Source: Siphonodentalium dalli
Taxonomy: Eukaryota > Mollusca > Scaphopoda > Gadilida > Siphonodentaliidae
Length of the DNA stretch: 64,000 nt
NCBI GenBank assembly: GCA_032622095.1
Contig: CP136069.1
Span: forward strand, 154,247,043-154,311,042
Direction of reading: 5' to 3'
This document shows positions 46,330-58,034 of this stretch, piece by piece (within the stretch, counting starts at the first letter, position 1; every line of letters starts with the position of its first letter). Position numbers and translations under genes: made by a program. The notes below the pieces were generated by a model. That model worked only from the letters and a program-made list of their open reading frames with translations. It was not told where the DNA came from and did not search any database.

Positions 46330-47140
46330 TAGATCTGTCGGCCCAGCCCACAATGTGAGTAGCTGACTGACAGGCAGACATATTTAAGAAATGAATGTAG
46401 TGGGCGTGTGTGTTAGTGGGAGATATATACGGCACTGTGGCTGTTGGGGCACATCGTGTAAACAGCGAGGCGGCTTACACTAACTGTACCACCAACTACC
46501 AAAGCGCCGTATCCCCCAATAGCACACACCCCACTACCTTCATTTTGTTTTATATTTATATAGCTGTTGATGATTTATTCCCATAAAAAGCTGAGTGTAT
46601 TCCTATTTATTTTCACGAAATCTACCAATAATTTGAAACTAGCCAACGCAGCACATTAGTCAACCAATATAAGATTTCCAAACTCTTGTCGACGATAACG
46701 TGATCGTTATAAATAACTGGCTTCAGATGGAATTCGTCTGAACTTTTAAAAGCACGCCCAATTATTTTGCTGACATCGTTTAGTGACTAGTTCAGATTAG
46801 GTCAACAGTTTGTAACTTCCTATTCGTGATAACTCTTCGCATTATTGGGGTGACCCAATTCGCAGCTGACGAATCACCAAAAAGGATTTAGTGTAACATA
46901 GACGGGCTATGTAAATATTATGTGTGTAACGAGTTCGGTCATGCTTTTCACGCGTTTATAACTTTTCGACCATATATGTCCAATGTAGCCCAAATTTGGA
47001 CAACGGCCCATGATCCCATCTATTAATTCAAAATTCAAAATTTTATACTGATGGTACTCGAAACTTCCCAATTCTACTTAAAACGAATTGGATCAAAATA
47101 TACTCTTTAAACGAACATGGCTCGCTCGAACGCCAAAGTT
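46330..47140. other. Intronic DNA without recognised features
   Basis: No exon or repeat structure recognised. Confidence 0.35.
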
Positions 47141-47143
47141 ATA

Positions 47144-47573
47144 TGTGACCCGCCATATCAAATCCAGTCGTAAGTCGGGTTTTATTTTACCCTGTGCCAA
47201 TGCATTCTCTTATATATGCGAGTCGACCATAGGTCGCCTCGCATATATAAGAGAATGTATTGGCCTAACAATTTTTTTTACAATTTTAATAATTTCTTCC
47301 ATACAGAGCCCCAGACAAACATGAGCAGACGACACTCTTCTATATGCTTCTATATATGTGTGGGGCTCCCTACAGGGTAATAGATGTTTTTTATTTTATG
47401 TCCTAAAAATTGTAAGAAACATTTATTTAAAAAAAATTATAAAAAATTGTTAGGCCAATGCATTCTCTTATATATTCGAGGCGCCCTATGGTCGACTCGC
47501 ATATATAAGAGAATGCATTGGCAAAGGGCAAAAAAATCCCGACTTACGACTGGATTTGATATGGCGGGTCACA
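47144..47573. mobile_element. MITE, TGTGACCCGCCATATC family, two hairpin modules
   Basis: Inverted TGTGACCCGCCATATCAAAT ends flanked by ATA/TAT; hairpins at about 47199-47268 and 47453-47522. The centre contains GAGCCCCAGACAAACATGAG and GGGGCTCCCTACAGGG, also present at 24970-25035 and 59096-59165. Confidence 0.8.
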
Positions 47574-47846
47574 TATACACATAATGTGGTAAAAGGTACC
47601 TCAAAACGTACTTTCCCAACGCGAAAGATTTCTGAACAAATTTGTGGACATATAGCGCTAAAAACATATGTTTAGTTCCTTATACATGTAGATGTATGTT
47701 TTGATAAATGTGAAATTATTTTGTTTCTGCATGTTAATTTAGTAGTCGCGTAAACATTGCAACCATGGAAACACTAGATATGTCGTCGCTCTGAAATGTT
47801 TATGATACCACATAATATTGATGATTAAAAGGAAGAGCGTGGATTT

Positions 47847-48316
47847 TTTGAAAGTACTCAATCCGATTAGTCGCTCCTAAATTACTATTTCTTTGGCTGG
47901 GGGGGGGGAGGGGTTGAAACATATTTGATTCGAGGAACCCACCCGTCAAAGCTCAGAGTGATCAGATATCTTTTTTTTTAAAGTTTGTTATTTCTCGAGA
48001 TGTGTAATAATACGTGGCCCAGAAACAACTGTCAAACGGAGGGTCTCGGACAGAATTGCGGATGAAGATGGATAACTCTAAAATCGAGTGGTAATACGGT
48101 CAAATTTCGTGATACTTTAGTGCTAATACGGCCATATTTTGTTGAACAAAATGTTGATAAATAACAAGTTTTGGGAAATTTGATACCATAGTCGACAGTG
48201 GTGAGCATTATCTTGTTGCAATAAATCGATTGTGATAACTAAAGTGTATTTAGAAGAAATGTTTTGTTGTATATTGATGGTATGGGGACCGTCTGATCGG
48301 ATTGAGTACCTTTAGT
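47847..48316. mobile_element. AGGTACTCAATCCG-family MITE
   Basis: AGTACTCAATCCGATTAG at the left, TCTGATCGGATTGAGTACCT at the right; a poly-G tract at about 47900 and AAGATGGATAACTCTAAAAT inside. TTAA flanks are not preserved. Confidence 0.65.
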
Positions 48317-48664
48317 AATGTATGTTAACTTAAAATAACGCATTATAACTTTTCCGGACAGTCACGCAATATTCCGTTTCCGATTCCAGAATTCCAATGA
48401 CTCAAGTTTTGCTGTAGGTCCGATTTTTGTGTTCGAAATTGTATTTTTTATGACTTGAATTCGTCTGTATGTGAAAGTCTCGTAGAAAGGTGGTTCAGAT
48501 ATTAAAATGCTATCGACCTATTTCTATATCCGAATAAGTCAAAAGCGAACACTATCATGTGCATTTTGGAACGCAAACCGCCATGTGGCTTTAAGAGTAG
48601 AATTATTTCATCTTCGTTTTTTTAATCAGTGAAAATTTGTTCACACTATAATTTTGTCCTACAG

Positions 48665-48877
48665 TTTACGCCAAGGCACTGACGTGTGGAGCGATCCAAG
48701 CCGGAGCATCAGCTGGAACTACGAAACTCTGCGCCACGGATATCAAATTCACAGTCGACAGCGGCACCATCTCAACCATTACGTCAAATATGGCGTGCAC
48801 AAGTTTGGCATGCGCATGTCCAACCACAGGATCAACGTCATACGTCAAACTCTCCACAACTTTAGGATTCTGCAAAG
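48665..48877 (+). CDS. Cysteine-rich module exon C1
   Basis: The acceptor is TTTTGTCCTACAG; the donor at 48878 is GTTCGT, weaker than the others. Phase 1 on both sides, 71 codons. The peptide runs YAKALTCGAIQAGASAGTTK, then six cysteines in all (C-x14-C-x21-C-x4-C-x1-C-x17-C), ending TLGFCKG. The CxC pair and terminal G-(F/I)-CKG recall exon 62772-62945. Thr/Ser-rich stretches could be O-glycosylated. The surrounding frames on both strands lack such cysteine regularity. Confidence 0.62.
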
Positions 48878-48989
48878 GTTCGTTTAAAGCTCATGTCCTT
48901 GAGAAAAGTTTGGTTCAATACCTAATGTATACTGCAGTATATATATGGTACTTTAGGCTTCAAGGAAAATGTTGTCAGGGACCTGTAGT

Positions 48990-49215
48990 TTTAAGTGCTT
49001 CAATGCGTTCGTGGTTGTTTCGGGTGAACACTCATACAGAGTTTATTATATACTACATACTCATTGACGAGTAGTTCTTATATATATAATAGGAAATGTT
49101 CAGATAATAAGTTCAACAAACGACCATCTGTGAACTTATCATCTGTATATTTCCCACCAATGAATATGAATCCTTCAGCACTGGTGTTATCTTTTCGTTT
49201 GTCTGTCGTCTGCTA
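48990..49215. repeat. Intron segment shared with 23715-23880
   Basis: CATTGACGAGTAGTTC, GTTCAGATAATAAGTTCAAC and ATCTGTCG/CTGTCGTCTGCTAAT-TT follow exon C1; the same words in the same order follow the minisatellite in the intron after the signal exon. This indicates that the downstream flanks of these two exons are duplicated. Confidence 0.6.
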
Positions 49216-50030
49216 ATTTATCCCGAAGACCCCTTCAAATCATTAGTAGACCAATCCCATGTATACCTTTATAACTTAATGGGAGAAACCATTTATTATA
49301 GAAAGGGTTACGCCATTATTACCAAGAAGAGCAAGAACAAATGGAACGAATTAATTCTTACCTTCGTTAGATATAATCCTCGAATGACGAGATTTCTCGT
49401 ATTGAAACGTCATGTTTGTAAACATAATTATGTGTACCTCATAGCAGCGAAATCAGTAATGTCAACGAACAATAACTCTAAACAGACAACGTTGAATATG
49501 ATAAGCTACTGGGGCTGAAATGGTCACTGTCACCCGCTTTCGTTCATTTGGGTACTCAGCTTTTTTTAATTTTCAGTTGGGTACCCACCCATTATATAAA
49601 ATTTACATTTGGGTAACCATGCAGCTTTATGAAAGCAGTATGCAGGAAATATAGATATGTCCTATGCCTACAATTCTTCTCCGCCATTATTTTCAAGCAT
49701 CGTGACGAATATATATAATGTAATATTCAAATTTAACAGGTTACGTATATACGTCCCTCCGGGAGTCAGTCAGTTCGAACTTTATATGATATCTCAGTCA
49801 TCAGCGGTCGGATTTGAATGACCACACCAGACCACATTGTTTATAACTACTGGATTATAATAGATTGCCGTCTCGGTCACAAGGAACTATAGTCTGTAAT
49901 GCCCGAACCTCCCTATTGCACATTATACACTGGACACTATGATGAAATGGAACCCACCTAAGTGAAACCAGACCATTGTCCAACTATGCGTTCCGTAGTC
50001 TGAAATAAATAACATGCAGGGAAAATCATT
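49216..50030. other. Intronic DNA without recognised features
   Basis: An open frame at 49279-49518 has no splice or cysteine support. GGGTACCCA-type words near 49550-49620 form a small local repeat. Confidence 0.35.
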
Positions 50031-50033
50031 GTG

Positions 50034-50286
50034 TTGACTGGAGCTTACTCAAATGTTGCGAAAACCCTGTGCCAATACATTCTCCTATATATGCGAGTCT
50101 CTCATAGGGAGCATCGGATTTATAAGAGAATATACGTTGCCCTAACAATATTTACCTTGACCTTATAAACCAGTGCATTCTCGTATATATGCGAGCCTCC
50201 CTATGGGAGACTCGCATATATAAGATAATGCACTGGCACATGATCGTCAATGCTGCACCAGCGCGACTCCCGCCATGCGAGGGTTA
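50034..50286. mobile_element. Third-family MITE with two hairpin modules
   Basis: ACTGGAGCTTACTCAA...TTGCGAAAACCCTGTGCC at the left; GCTGCACCAGCGCGACTCCC at the right; hairpins at about 50070-50138 and 50176-50237. Confidence 0.6.
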
Positions 50287-50439
50287 ACGACAAACGTACT
50301 GCGTCGGTGTCAGCCAACCACAAATCACGATATGACACAACCGAAGACAAGCATATAGAACAGTGGAAGTATGTTGGAGAGCCCTATAACGAGATTTACA
50401 TGTATACAGGAATGCTGGCGAATGACTAACACTAATATA

Positions 50440-50870
50440 AATATCTAGGTTAGCGGGCTATGCTCAGGATCGCTCTGTGGGCGGCAAACTACGAAAGCAC
50501 ATTAGGGTCACCGAAACACCATGCACCGCACTCCAAATATACAAATACACAACTCGCTATAACTACTTGCAATTCGTTATAACGACTTCCAACAACTCGT
50601 TATATTGCCTTGTATGTCGTTATATAACGAGTTCAAAGTCGTTATAACGACTTGTAGAAAAATTTACAAGTCGTATTATTTCTACCTTGTAATTTTTTCT
50701 ACCAATCGTTATAACGACTTTCACCAATCGTTATAACGACTTACCACTCGTTATAACGACTTACTATAGGTGTTGTATAAGTCGTTATGACGATTTGCAA
50801 GTTGTTATAACGAGCTGTATATTTGGGTGTGCGTTGGTGTTTCGGGTGGCGGTAGTGTGCCTTCGTAGGC
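50440..50870. mobile_element. Element with array of TCGTTATAACGA palindromes
   Basis: Outer inverted arms: TAGCG...CTACGAAAGCACA, CCGAAACACCATGCACCGCA and CCAAATATAC on the left; GTATATTTGGGTGTGCG, TTGGTGTTTCGG, TGTGCCTTCGTAGGCTA on the right. The centre (50555-50815) has five exact TCGTTATAACGA 12-mers and at least four one- or two-base variants, mostly followed by CTT, spaced 20-60 bp apart and in both orientations by virtue of being palindromic. Non-coding. Confidence 0.7.
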
Positions 50871-50929
50871 TAACACCTACTGTGTATGGGCAGATATGAA
50901 ATATGAATTTACTTACAAACTTTACATAT

Positions 50930-51530
50930 ACGCTCTTCAGCCAGGGGGGGGGGGGGGGGGGGGGGGGGGAGGGGGGGGGGGGTCGGAAAAAAAAATTCAG
51001 ACACGTATGGCATTTTTTCCCTTTCGATCATTTTTTGTACCCACCCACCCCCACCGCCAATTTTTTTTCCGTTTACGGCAGTTTTTCCAGACCATCTTTT
51101 GACACCCACCCCCCCCTTTTAACACTAAAACAGAGATTTGCGGGGGAAAATTCACTGTAAACAGCTGTATATGAATTTCTGTGCATACTATTTATCATGG
51201 ATGTTAACATGGACATGTAAATAGGAATGATTCATTTTGAGGTCATTCGGCCAAAAACACATGGCTGCCAGCGGCCATCTTGGATTTCAAAATTTGCAAC
51301 AAAATACAACACGATAACTGCCTGCAGTCAGTTTACCAGTTAGAATTACATTATTTCTCTCATTCAAAGTGGTTTTGAAGCCCAACTCATTGCCAAAACA
51401 CTAAAAAAAACAAGCAGGAATTTTTTTTTTAGTTGTGGAAAAAATTGCTTGTTGGTGGCTTTGACCACCCACCCACCCCGGCATACGTGCCGGAATTTTT
51501 TTTCACCCCCTGCTTCAGCGGCATAACAAC
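50930..51530. mobile_element. Poly-G-ended element (GGGG...CGGAAAAAAAAATTC)
   Basis: A ~40-nt G-rich run (50943-50982) is followed by CGGAAAAAAAAATTCAGACA. Near 51470-51520 the inverse appears: CACCCACCCACCCCGGCATA, CGTGCCGGAATTTTTTTTC, ACCCCCTGC. It is the same style as the nested element at 14300-15165. Poly-G with GGGTGGGTGGG motifs is G-quadruplex prone. Confidence 0.5.
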
Positions 51531-51539
51531 ATAACCAAA

Positions 51540-52520
51540 GTGAATTGTATGACAGCCCTTTCAAATCTTCCCGGGGCTCATCATGTGTGAGGGTATCGAA
51601 TGGGTCACTATTCAATATGATGTGTTTACTCAGACTTTATTGTTGTGGTGAGAAAAGTCCAGTCGACAGTACTGTAGCTGAACGATAGTCTATCAATAAA
51701 GTGACTTTAAGATCCGCACACAATGCTTTACACGAGGAGTGGTACTTTTAATGATGAATATATATAACATAATATTTTAAAGAAACCGATAACTGTTACA
51801 TGCATGGAGTTTGATATGGAAAAGCACATACATATAACTGGGTCACTGCTGGCTATAATATTCACCGCAACGCGTCCAGCGTAGAAGCTTGAAGTGAGGT
51901 AGATGTAAAAATATATACGATTTCCAGGGTTGTAGGAGGTATGAAAATAGGAAAATATACCAATGTAGCATGTGTTGAATGTTGTGTTTCAGATATGATT
52001 ATTTTTTCAAAACTGTGAAATGTTTGATGCGTGTCATGTGTTTGGTTATAGGAAAATAGCCATGCAGATTTCTCTCCCGGAAGGTTGTCACCTGCGCTTG
52101 CAAGACATAACATGTTGAAATAACTTAATTTCTATTTAAAATATTTATCAGTTCTATCATAGCTAGCTCTATCAGATAGAGTAAGCTTATTTACTGACAA
52201 TTGTACTTTGTATATATGTGGTGTTTTTGTAAGCTTTTTGGGTTGAAAAAGGTCAATTAATTTTTTTAAATGGTTCGGCGCTTTATCTATGCAAACCGAG
52301 AGGGGCATAAATCAGTGATTAATGGTACATGTGCGAACAACCCACGAACATAATTGTTGACACAGACCATTGCTTTCTAAAATAAAAATGATTCATGGGG
52401 TCTATTTAATTATGCTAAGGCTAATTGCTCAGCATAGTTTTGACGTACATCACCCCTCCAAAATTGCTGGTCATTGTGTGTTGCATGACGTTCTACATTA
52501 TACACCTAGCATTCGACTTA
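51540..52520. other. Intronic DNA without recognised features
   Basis: No exon or repeat structure recognised. Confidence 0.35.
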
Positions 52521-52530
52521 TTTCCTACAG

Positions 52531-52656
52531 CGATCGGCACCAAATATCGAGGAGCATCCTGTTCTAAAGGTTCACACGACACCTGTGCGGCAAACCTCGT
52601 ATGTGGAAAATGTCCAGAAACTAATGGCGACGCTACGACGTGTCTGGCTGATGTGG
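52531..52656 (+). CDS. Cysteine-rich module exon D1
   Basis: The acceptor is TTATTTCCTACAG and the donor GTGAGT follows 52656; phase 1 both sides, 42 codons. Peptide IGTKYRGASCSKGSHDTC, then AANLVCGKCPETNGDATTC, LADVG: five cysteines, C-x6-C-x5-C-x2-C-x9-C. The GASC...C start resembles the start of exon 62772 (LGASC) and the VGETCTSGTDTC end of exon 60173, so it is part of the same family of modules. The open frame continues upstream to 52425, but the acceptor and phase indicate an exon start at 52531. Confidence 0.6.
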
Positions 52657-52929
52657 GTGAGTCGATATGTTGAAGAAGCAGTGACGTGTTTGAAAAAGTG
52701 TGGGAGCAACATTTCTGGCTGAAAATATGAAGATATTGTCCTAATATAGTTAAATTTGTCAACCAGTATCTAAAAGCTGTCGTTTTAGCCCAAAACATGG
52801 ATTATTTTTTTTACATTCAGTTGATATTTTAGACTTAAAATGGCTATCCGTTGGACTTTTTGGCAATAATAGGGGGGTTATATTTTGAATTAGCTAACCA
52901 GAGAGGTCCCGGTTGCAAAATTAAAATGA

Positions 52930-53330
52930 TTAAAGGTACACAATCCGATTCGATGGTCCCCATATCATCAGATTCCACCAAAACAACATTTCTTGAAATG
53001 CCGCTTCAGTTACTAGTCAGAGTCGATTAAATGACAAAAAAATAATAATGCTAACCACTGTCAAATATAGTATTAAATATCCCAAAAAGTGATATATCAA
53101 CATTTTGTTCTCAATTTGGTATCGCGAGTATGTTGGTCGGCATTCGTCGAATATTTGCCAGGCCGCAAAATATTCCAGATGATGAAAACAAAAACAGATT
53201 TAAAAAATCGATATCTGATAACTCTGAGCTTTGATGGGTGGGTTCCTCGATCCGAATCAAATATTTTGTTTACCCCCGAAGCCAAAGAAATAGTATTTTA
53301 GGAACGTTAATTCTGATTATGTATCTTTAA
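52930..53330. mobile_element. AGGTAC(A/T)CAATCCG-family MITE, TTAA flanks
   Basis: TTAA-AGGTACACAATCCGA at the left and TTCTGATTATGTATCT-TTAA at the right; contains CCGAAGCCAAAGAAATAGTA. Diverged copy of the 2982 family. Confidence 0.65.
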
Positions 53331-53334
53331 ATCT

Positions 53335-54245
53335 AACTCGAGTTAGGAATGTTCACATTCACGTGAAGTGTGCAGTTGGAGTTTGGCTTTACCAGCAAAC
53401 TCCATCTCGCCACTTATATTCCAATGGGGACAAATTTTCAAAAGGGACAACTCCTTTTTGCGCTCATTTATTTCCCATTTATCGATAGTTATCTGGATGT
53501 TTCATTTGTATTAAGTAATTCCTTTCTGTCTATTTTAACATTTTTGGATATTCGAAACGAAAATATCTCGATTCCTGTCGGGGCCTCATCATTACTGTAT
53601 ACCGAATATCCAATCACTTGTCCATTAAAGTGATGTGAAACACTCCGGTAGGGTGATCAAATAGGAATGTAGAATATTCTTGTTCAAAGTAGTTATATTT
53701 ACAAATTTTATATACAAATTGACAACACACACCGTCATTCTTATATATTAATTAAATGCAGCGACTGTCGATGGCAAAATGTGTTTCGTTAGTTTATCGC
53801 CGATAGATGCGTCCCGATTCAAGTAGTAAATATTTACAATTCAGCGTATTTCAGACGATGTTTTCTGCGGAGTGGTGTGGTCGAATTGCTTGAGATTTTT
53901 GGCGACGTTGGTAGAATGCTAGATTCCTCCAGCTGGCATAGCGCCTGAACACTAACTTATCAGTTTCACGCACCCGAACAAGTACATAATATGTCTTTAA
54001 CGACGATGGGGTAACTGTCACATGGCATCGACCACATTCGTAGCTAGATTTTCAAAGCCCATTGTTTTATGCCGCGACAGATGAGGTCATCACGTGACAT
54101 CGCGATTAAAATGGCGACGTCATGCTTCACTTGGTTCATTTATTAAGTTATGAATAGAACTCGACATTGTTTGAATACATTAGGTATATAAATGATAAAC
54201 TAATATTTCATTTTTTTCTAGCCTCATGCAATTCATTTGTTTTTC
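53335..54245. other. Intronic/intergenic DNA without recognised features
   Basis: Open frame 53370-53633 lacks splice or family support. No repeats recognised. Confidence 0.35.
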
Positions 54246-54339
54246 ATTCATCTACTCACGAATTTGATTAGCGAAGTCTCGTACATTGGGCCCAATTGGA
54301 TATATGAAAATCTGGCTGCGATTATGATATCCCTTTGAA

Positions 54340-54808
54340 AAGCTGATCGAGGCCTTGTGCAAGTCTGCAAATAGCGTGTCTGTCATTTTCAGAATAAGGT
54401 ACCCAGAGGGTGAATTTAGTAATGCTATCCTGCAGATCGGGCTAGCATAACCAAATTCACCCTCTGGGAACCTCATTCTGCTTAGGCCTCATATCCTGTG
54501 TCTATAATCCCAATTAACATTGTTTTAGTTACTTTTTCCCTTCTGAGAAGTTTCTGTATCCCTTAATTTGCAGAAGGTAAAATGCATTTATAATCGAGGC
54601 GACTAATGGGTGTCACCAACTTCAACTGGGGAACTTCAATCTGATCCTAGGTCTCCCATATATAGCAGTTGAGGCCTAAGCAGAATGATATGTCCAGAGG
54701 GTGAATTTAGTGATGCTAGCCCGCTGTGCGGGATAGCATCACTAAATTCACCCTCTGGGGACCTCGCTCTGCAAATGACAGACACGCTATTTGCAGGCTT
54801 GGCCTTGT
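54340..54808. mobile_element. Foldback element GCAAATAGCGTGTCTGTCAT with two hairpins
   Basis: GCAAATAGCGTGTCTGTCAT at 54366 and ATGACAGACACGCTATTTGC near 54776-54795 are exact inverted repeats. Inside are two hairpins built on CCAGAGGGTGAATTTAGT and its complement (about 54398-54470 and 54692-54765) with GCTAGC-type centres. Confidence 0.75.
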
Positions 54809-55099
54809 GACAATGACCCCATCATATATATCCATTAACCATTACTAGACTTCTATATGTCGAGAAATTGCGCGGGCAATTTGTTCTTCAAGTTCGAAAG
54901 AACAATCATGTGTTTTTTCCCCCATGAACTTACCACTCGCGGTATTGAAGTATTAAAATATCTCACCATTAAGAAGGACATGGAACATGTGTTCTTTATA
55001 TTCGTTGTCGTTTATTCCTATCGTTGTTACGAGTATATGTTCGGATTAAAAAAAAACTCACAAATACATGACATATTAATATGTTCGGGATCGTTTCTC

Positions 55100-55805
55100 A
55101 GCCCCTTTGTTTGAACATATTTTATTTGACCCTCGTTACATAATACATTTAACAAATTATAATATGAAATAAGATATGAGTTAATCAAAAGGGATGGGAG
55201 CACAAGTTATTCAACTTAGAATATTCTCCTCTCCCTTAACAATATTGAAACGCAAATTATTAATTATATATGGAATTATGTAGGACTCAATATTAGCTTA
55301 TAATTGGAATGTAGTACCTAAAACGAGGAGGGTCGAGAATGAGGGTAAGGTATAAAGTGAGTAGACAGATATCAAGGATGGGATGTAGGTCCTATGGCGA
55401 GCTGAGCCGAGTATTTTGATGGCAATATGGGGAATGTGTGAAGATATAGGCTTATTTGGATTTTGAAGGTTTTCCGTCAATGAAATCTACCCGATGATGC
55501 AATGAAAGTTTGCGTATTGCGAAACAATTTATCATTTAAAGTATTGGATAGGTTGCTTTGACCAAAGAGGATATCTTCAATCCTATCAACGAAAATTCCA
55601 TTTAGCCAAAGGCGTTGGATGAATATTAAGCGACTCTCTTCAAATAACGGGCACTGGAAGAAAAAATGTGAGGCGTCTTCAATATAAAACCCACATTGAC
55701 AGTGAGCTGTTATAGAAATATAGTTTTCAAGTTTATCAAAATTTAAATCGCTGCAGTTATTCCTTAGCCCCTCAATGTGGGATATGACCCTCAGATTATG
55801 TGCTT
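55100..55805 (-). pseudogene. 5'-truncated LINE remnant (RT zinc-knuckle tail)
   Basis: On the minus strand 55800-55477 reads VISHIEGLRNNCSDLNF, then HCQCGFYIEDASHFFFQC (C-x1-C-x10-H-x3-C) and PLFEESRLIFIQRLW, stopping at 55477. This is the C-terminal knuckle of a CR1/L2-like reverse transcriptase, from a different family than the 32-38 kb element. The frame is open for ~108 codons, then a 3' UTR of uncertain length. 5' truncation at about 55805 is typical of LINE insertions. Confidence 0.7.
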
Positions 55806-55809
55806 AAAT

Positions 55810-56235
55810 TGTGATCGTCATGTGGCCTTACTTTTTTTTTATCTATTAGTGAAAATCAAATCAGTTGTTCTTATATTCATTGTTGAACGTTCTCAAATAA
55901 CGAAATTGCACGTGTCGAAACCATTGTAATATAAACAAGACTGTTACAGTGATTTGTCAACAAACATCGCTAACCTAATTTTGATATAAGTACATATATT
56001 TTCGGTGTTAAAGAGTGTCTAATTTCATTCGATGTTTTTGTTTTTAATTCACGCTCTACTGACTACTGAACTTGGGATATATACTTTGAGTTTATCCAGG
56101 ACTATTACAGAGTCGTTTTTGTGTGGCAATCATTAATTTTGTTTACAGGACGAGGTACGCCTATATAAATGACAACACGGTCTGTTCTTAGGTGTGGACC
56201 CAGCATAATGCGGCTGCCAAATAAATCAATGTATT
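55810..56235. other. Unannotated stretch
   Basis: No exon or repeat recognised. Confidence 0.35.
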
Positions 56236-56239
56236 TGAG

Positions 56240-56580
56240 CAGCAAGCCTTAGAATAGTGTGCCTGTCATTTGCAGAATCAGGTCCCCAGATTGTGAATTT
56301 AGTGACGCTTTTTCCGCACAGCCGGCTAGCATAACTAAATTAACCCTCTGGGGACCTCATTCTGGTTATAATCGAGGTTACTAATGGGTGAACATCACCA
56401 ACTTTAACTGAGGAACATCAAGCTGATCCTAGGTCTCACATAGCAGTTGATGCCTAAGCAGAATGAGGTTCCCAGAGTGTTAATTTTGTGACACTAGCCC
56501 GCCGTGTTTGATAGCGTCACTAAATTCACCCTCTGGGAACCTCATTCTGCAAATGATAGACACACTATTTCAATGCTTGT
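56240..56580. mobile_element. Second copy of the GTGTGTC-ATTTGCAGAAT foldback element
   Basis: CCTTAGAATAGTGTGCCTGT with CATTTGCAGAATCAGGT at the left; ACCTCATTCTGCAAATGATA with GACACACTATTTCAATGC at the right. Again two CCAGA-TGTGAATTTAGTGAC hairpins are inside. Shorter and more diverged than 54340-54808. Confidence 0.7.
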
Positions 56581-57017
56581 TGAGCAGAGGGTTGTCTGCG
56601 ACTGCGCGCCTCTCACCATCGCTGCGGACTGGGGGAATCATCCATGCATTACACATTACACTTATATCCGAATATAAACATTTATTCTAACAAGCAATCG
56701 ATTTCTTTAGTCGCCAATTGTATTTCTGACTCACAATAAGTAGCTGCTCAAATTTTTCCCCTTTATTCTCCCACAACTGTAATCCATCACTTCATTACTT
56801 TTCTCATCATGCTCTGTACCTCTTCCTCGTACTTAATCATGTCTTCCACTTCTCACTGACCACTATATGTAATCTGTTTTTCTTCTTCCGAGGAGATGGC
56901 TCTCTATAAGCATCTTATCTGATGCTTGTTGTCAAATTCTCTTCCTCCCTTCTAGTCTTCTATTATTACATGTGTCATGTTTATAATTATATCTTTTTGG
57001 GAAGAAATAAATATTGT

Positions 57018-57470
57018 TTAATCCTTTACCCAACAAAACGGCCCTGTGCCAATGCATTCTCTTATATATGCGAGTCGACCATAGGTCGCCTCGCATATAT
57101 AAGAGAATGCATTGGCTTAACACATATTAAAGAATGTAGAAAAATATTATAAAAATTGTTAAAAAATGTAATAAAAAATTATAAAATTGTTAAAGAATGT
57201 AAGAAAAAATCGGTAAAAAGTGTTAAAAAATGAATTTGTTTGTAGGCCAATGCATTCTCTTATATATGCGAGGCGACCTATGATCGACTCGCATATATAA
57301 GAGAATGCATTGGTACAGGGCATAACTGTAACTATCACAATGTGGTCAATGAGCCGGTTCCAATGATATCCATATTTGTATGGTTCTATTGAGACAGACC
57401 CAAGATAATTTAGGCTGTTGCAGCTTTATTTGGGCTATTTTTCTGGGTGTTTTGTTGGGTAAAGGGTTAA
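57018..57470. mobile_element. MITE, CCTTTACCCAACA family, TTAA flanks, two hairpin modules
   Basis: TTAA-TCCTTTACCCAACA at the left, TGTTGGGTAAAGGG-TTAA at the right; hairpins at 57048-57117 and 57243-57315. Closely related throughout to 45865-46326, including CACAATGTGGTCAATGA and CGGTTCCAATGATATCC. Confidence 0.8.
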
Positions 57471-57532
57471 ACCAATATATGTTTGTGCTGAACGACCCGT
57501 CAAATTCCTTAAATCAAAATCATATTGCACAG

Positions 57533-57709
57533 ACCACCCAATGAAGAAAGTTCAAAACGAAGTGTGCAGCGCTGACAGCGACTGTGACACCTCAGTGGGC
57601 CTCAAGTGCAACAAATACACAACCACCCCAGCATGCACTACGGGAAAATGCCAATGCGAGAATCAAGGGACAACCAAACACTGGAACGAATTAAGCCAAA
57701 ACTGCGAGA
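57533..57709 (+). CDS. Cysteine-rich module exon A3 (paralogue of A1)
   Basis: The acceptor is CATATTGCACAG and the donor GTAAGT follows 57709; phase 1 both sides, 59 codons. HPMKKVQNEVC is followed by cysteines at spacing C-x5-C-x7-C-x8-C-x4-C-x1-C-x15-C, ending QNCES. This is the pattern of exon 26048-26215 with two extra residues in one loop, and both exons end one base (A) into a Ser codon. The acceptor is 63 bp after a TTAA MITE. Without a long open frame it depends on the paralogy and splice sites, which agree exactly. Confidence 0.72.
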
Positions 57710-57819
57710 GTAAGTGATAATTTAGAGTAAGAAACATCATTTAAGTGATATGCCATACTTATTGCTTGAGGTTTCCTTGCATACATGTATATACAAGTTA
57801 ATAATAACATCAGCATACA

Positions 57820-58032
57820 CAGTGATGCTCTAATTAATCGACTTCTTAACCACAGCAGAATTATGGGCAACGTTTCAGGATTTAGTCGGAAATATGGCTT
57901 ATTGCCATTCATTGGAAAGCTCTCGGCGAGAGCTTTCCGATGAATGGCAACAAGCCATATTTCCGACTAAATCCTGAAAAGTTACCCATATTTCTGCTCT
58001 GGTTAAGAAGTCGGTTAATTAGAGCATTAGTG
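57820..58032. mobile_element. Palindromic MITE, CAGTGATGC family
   Basis: CAGTGATGCTCTAATTAATC and the inverted end GATTAAT-AGAGCATTAGTG; arms share TTAACCACAGCAGAATTATG and GGAAATATGGCTT with 25816-26027. It lies ~110 bp after exon A3. Confidence 0.8.
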
Positions 58033-58034
58033 TA

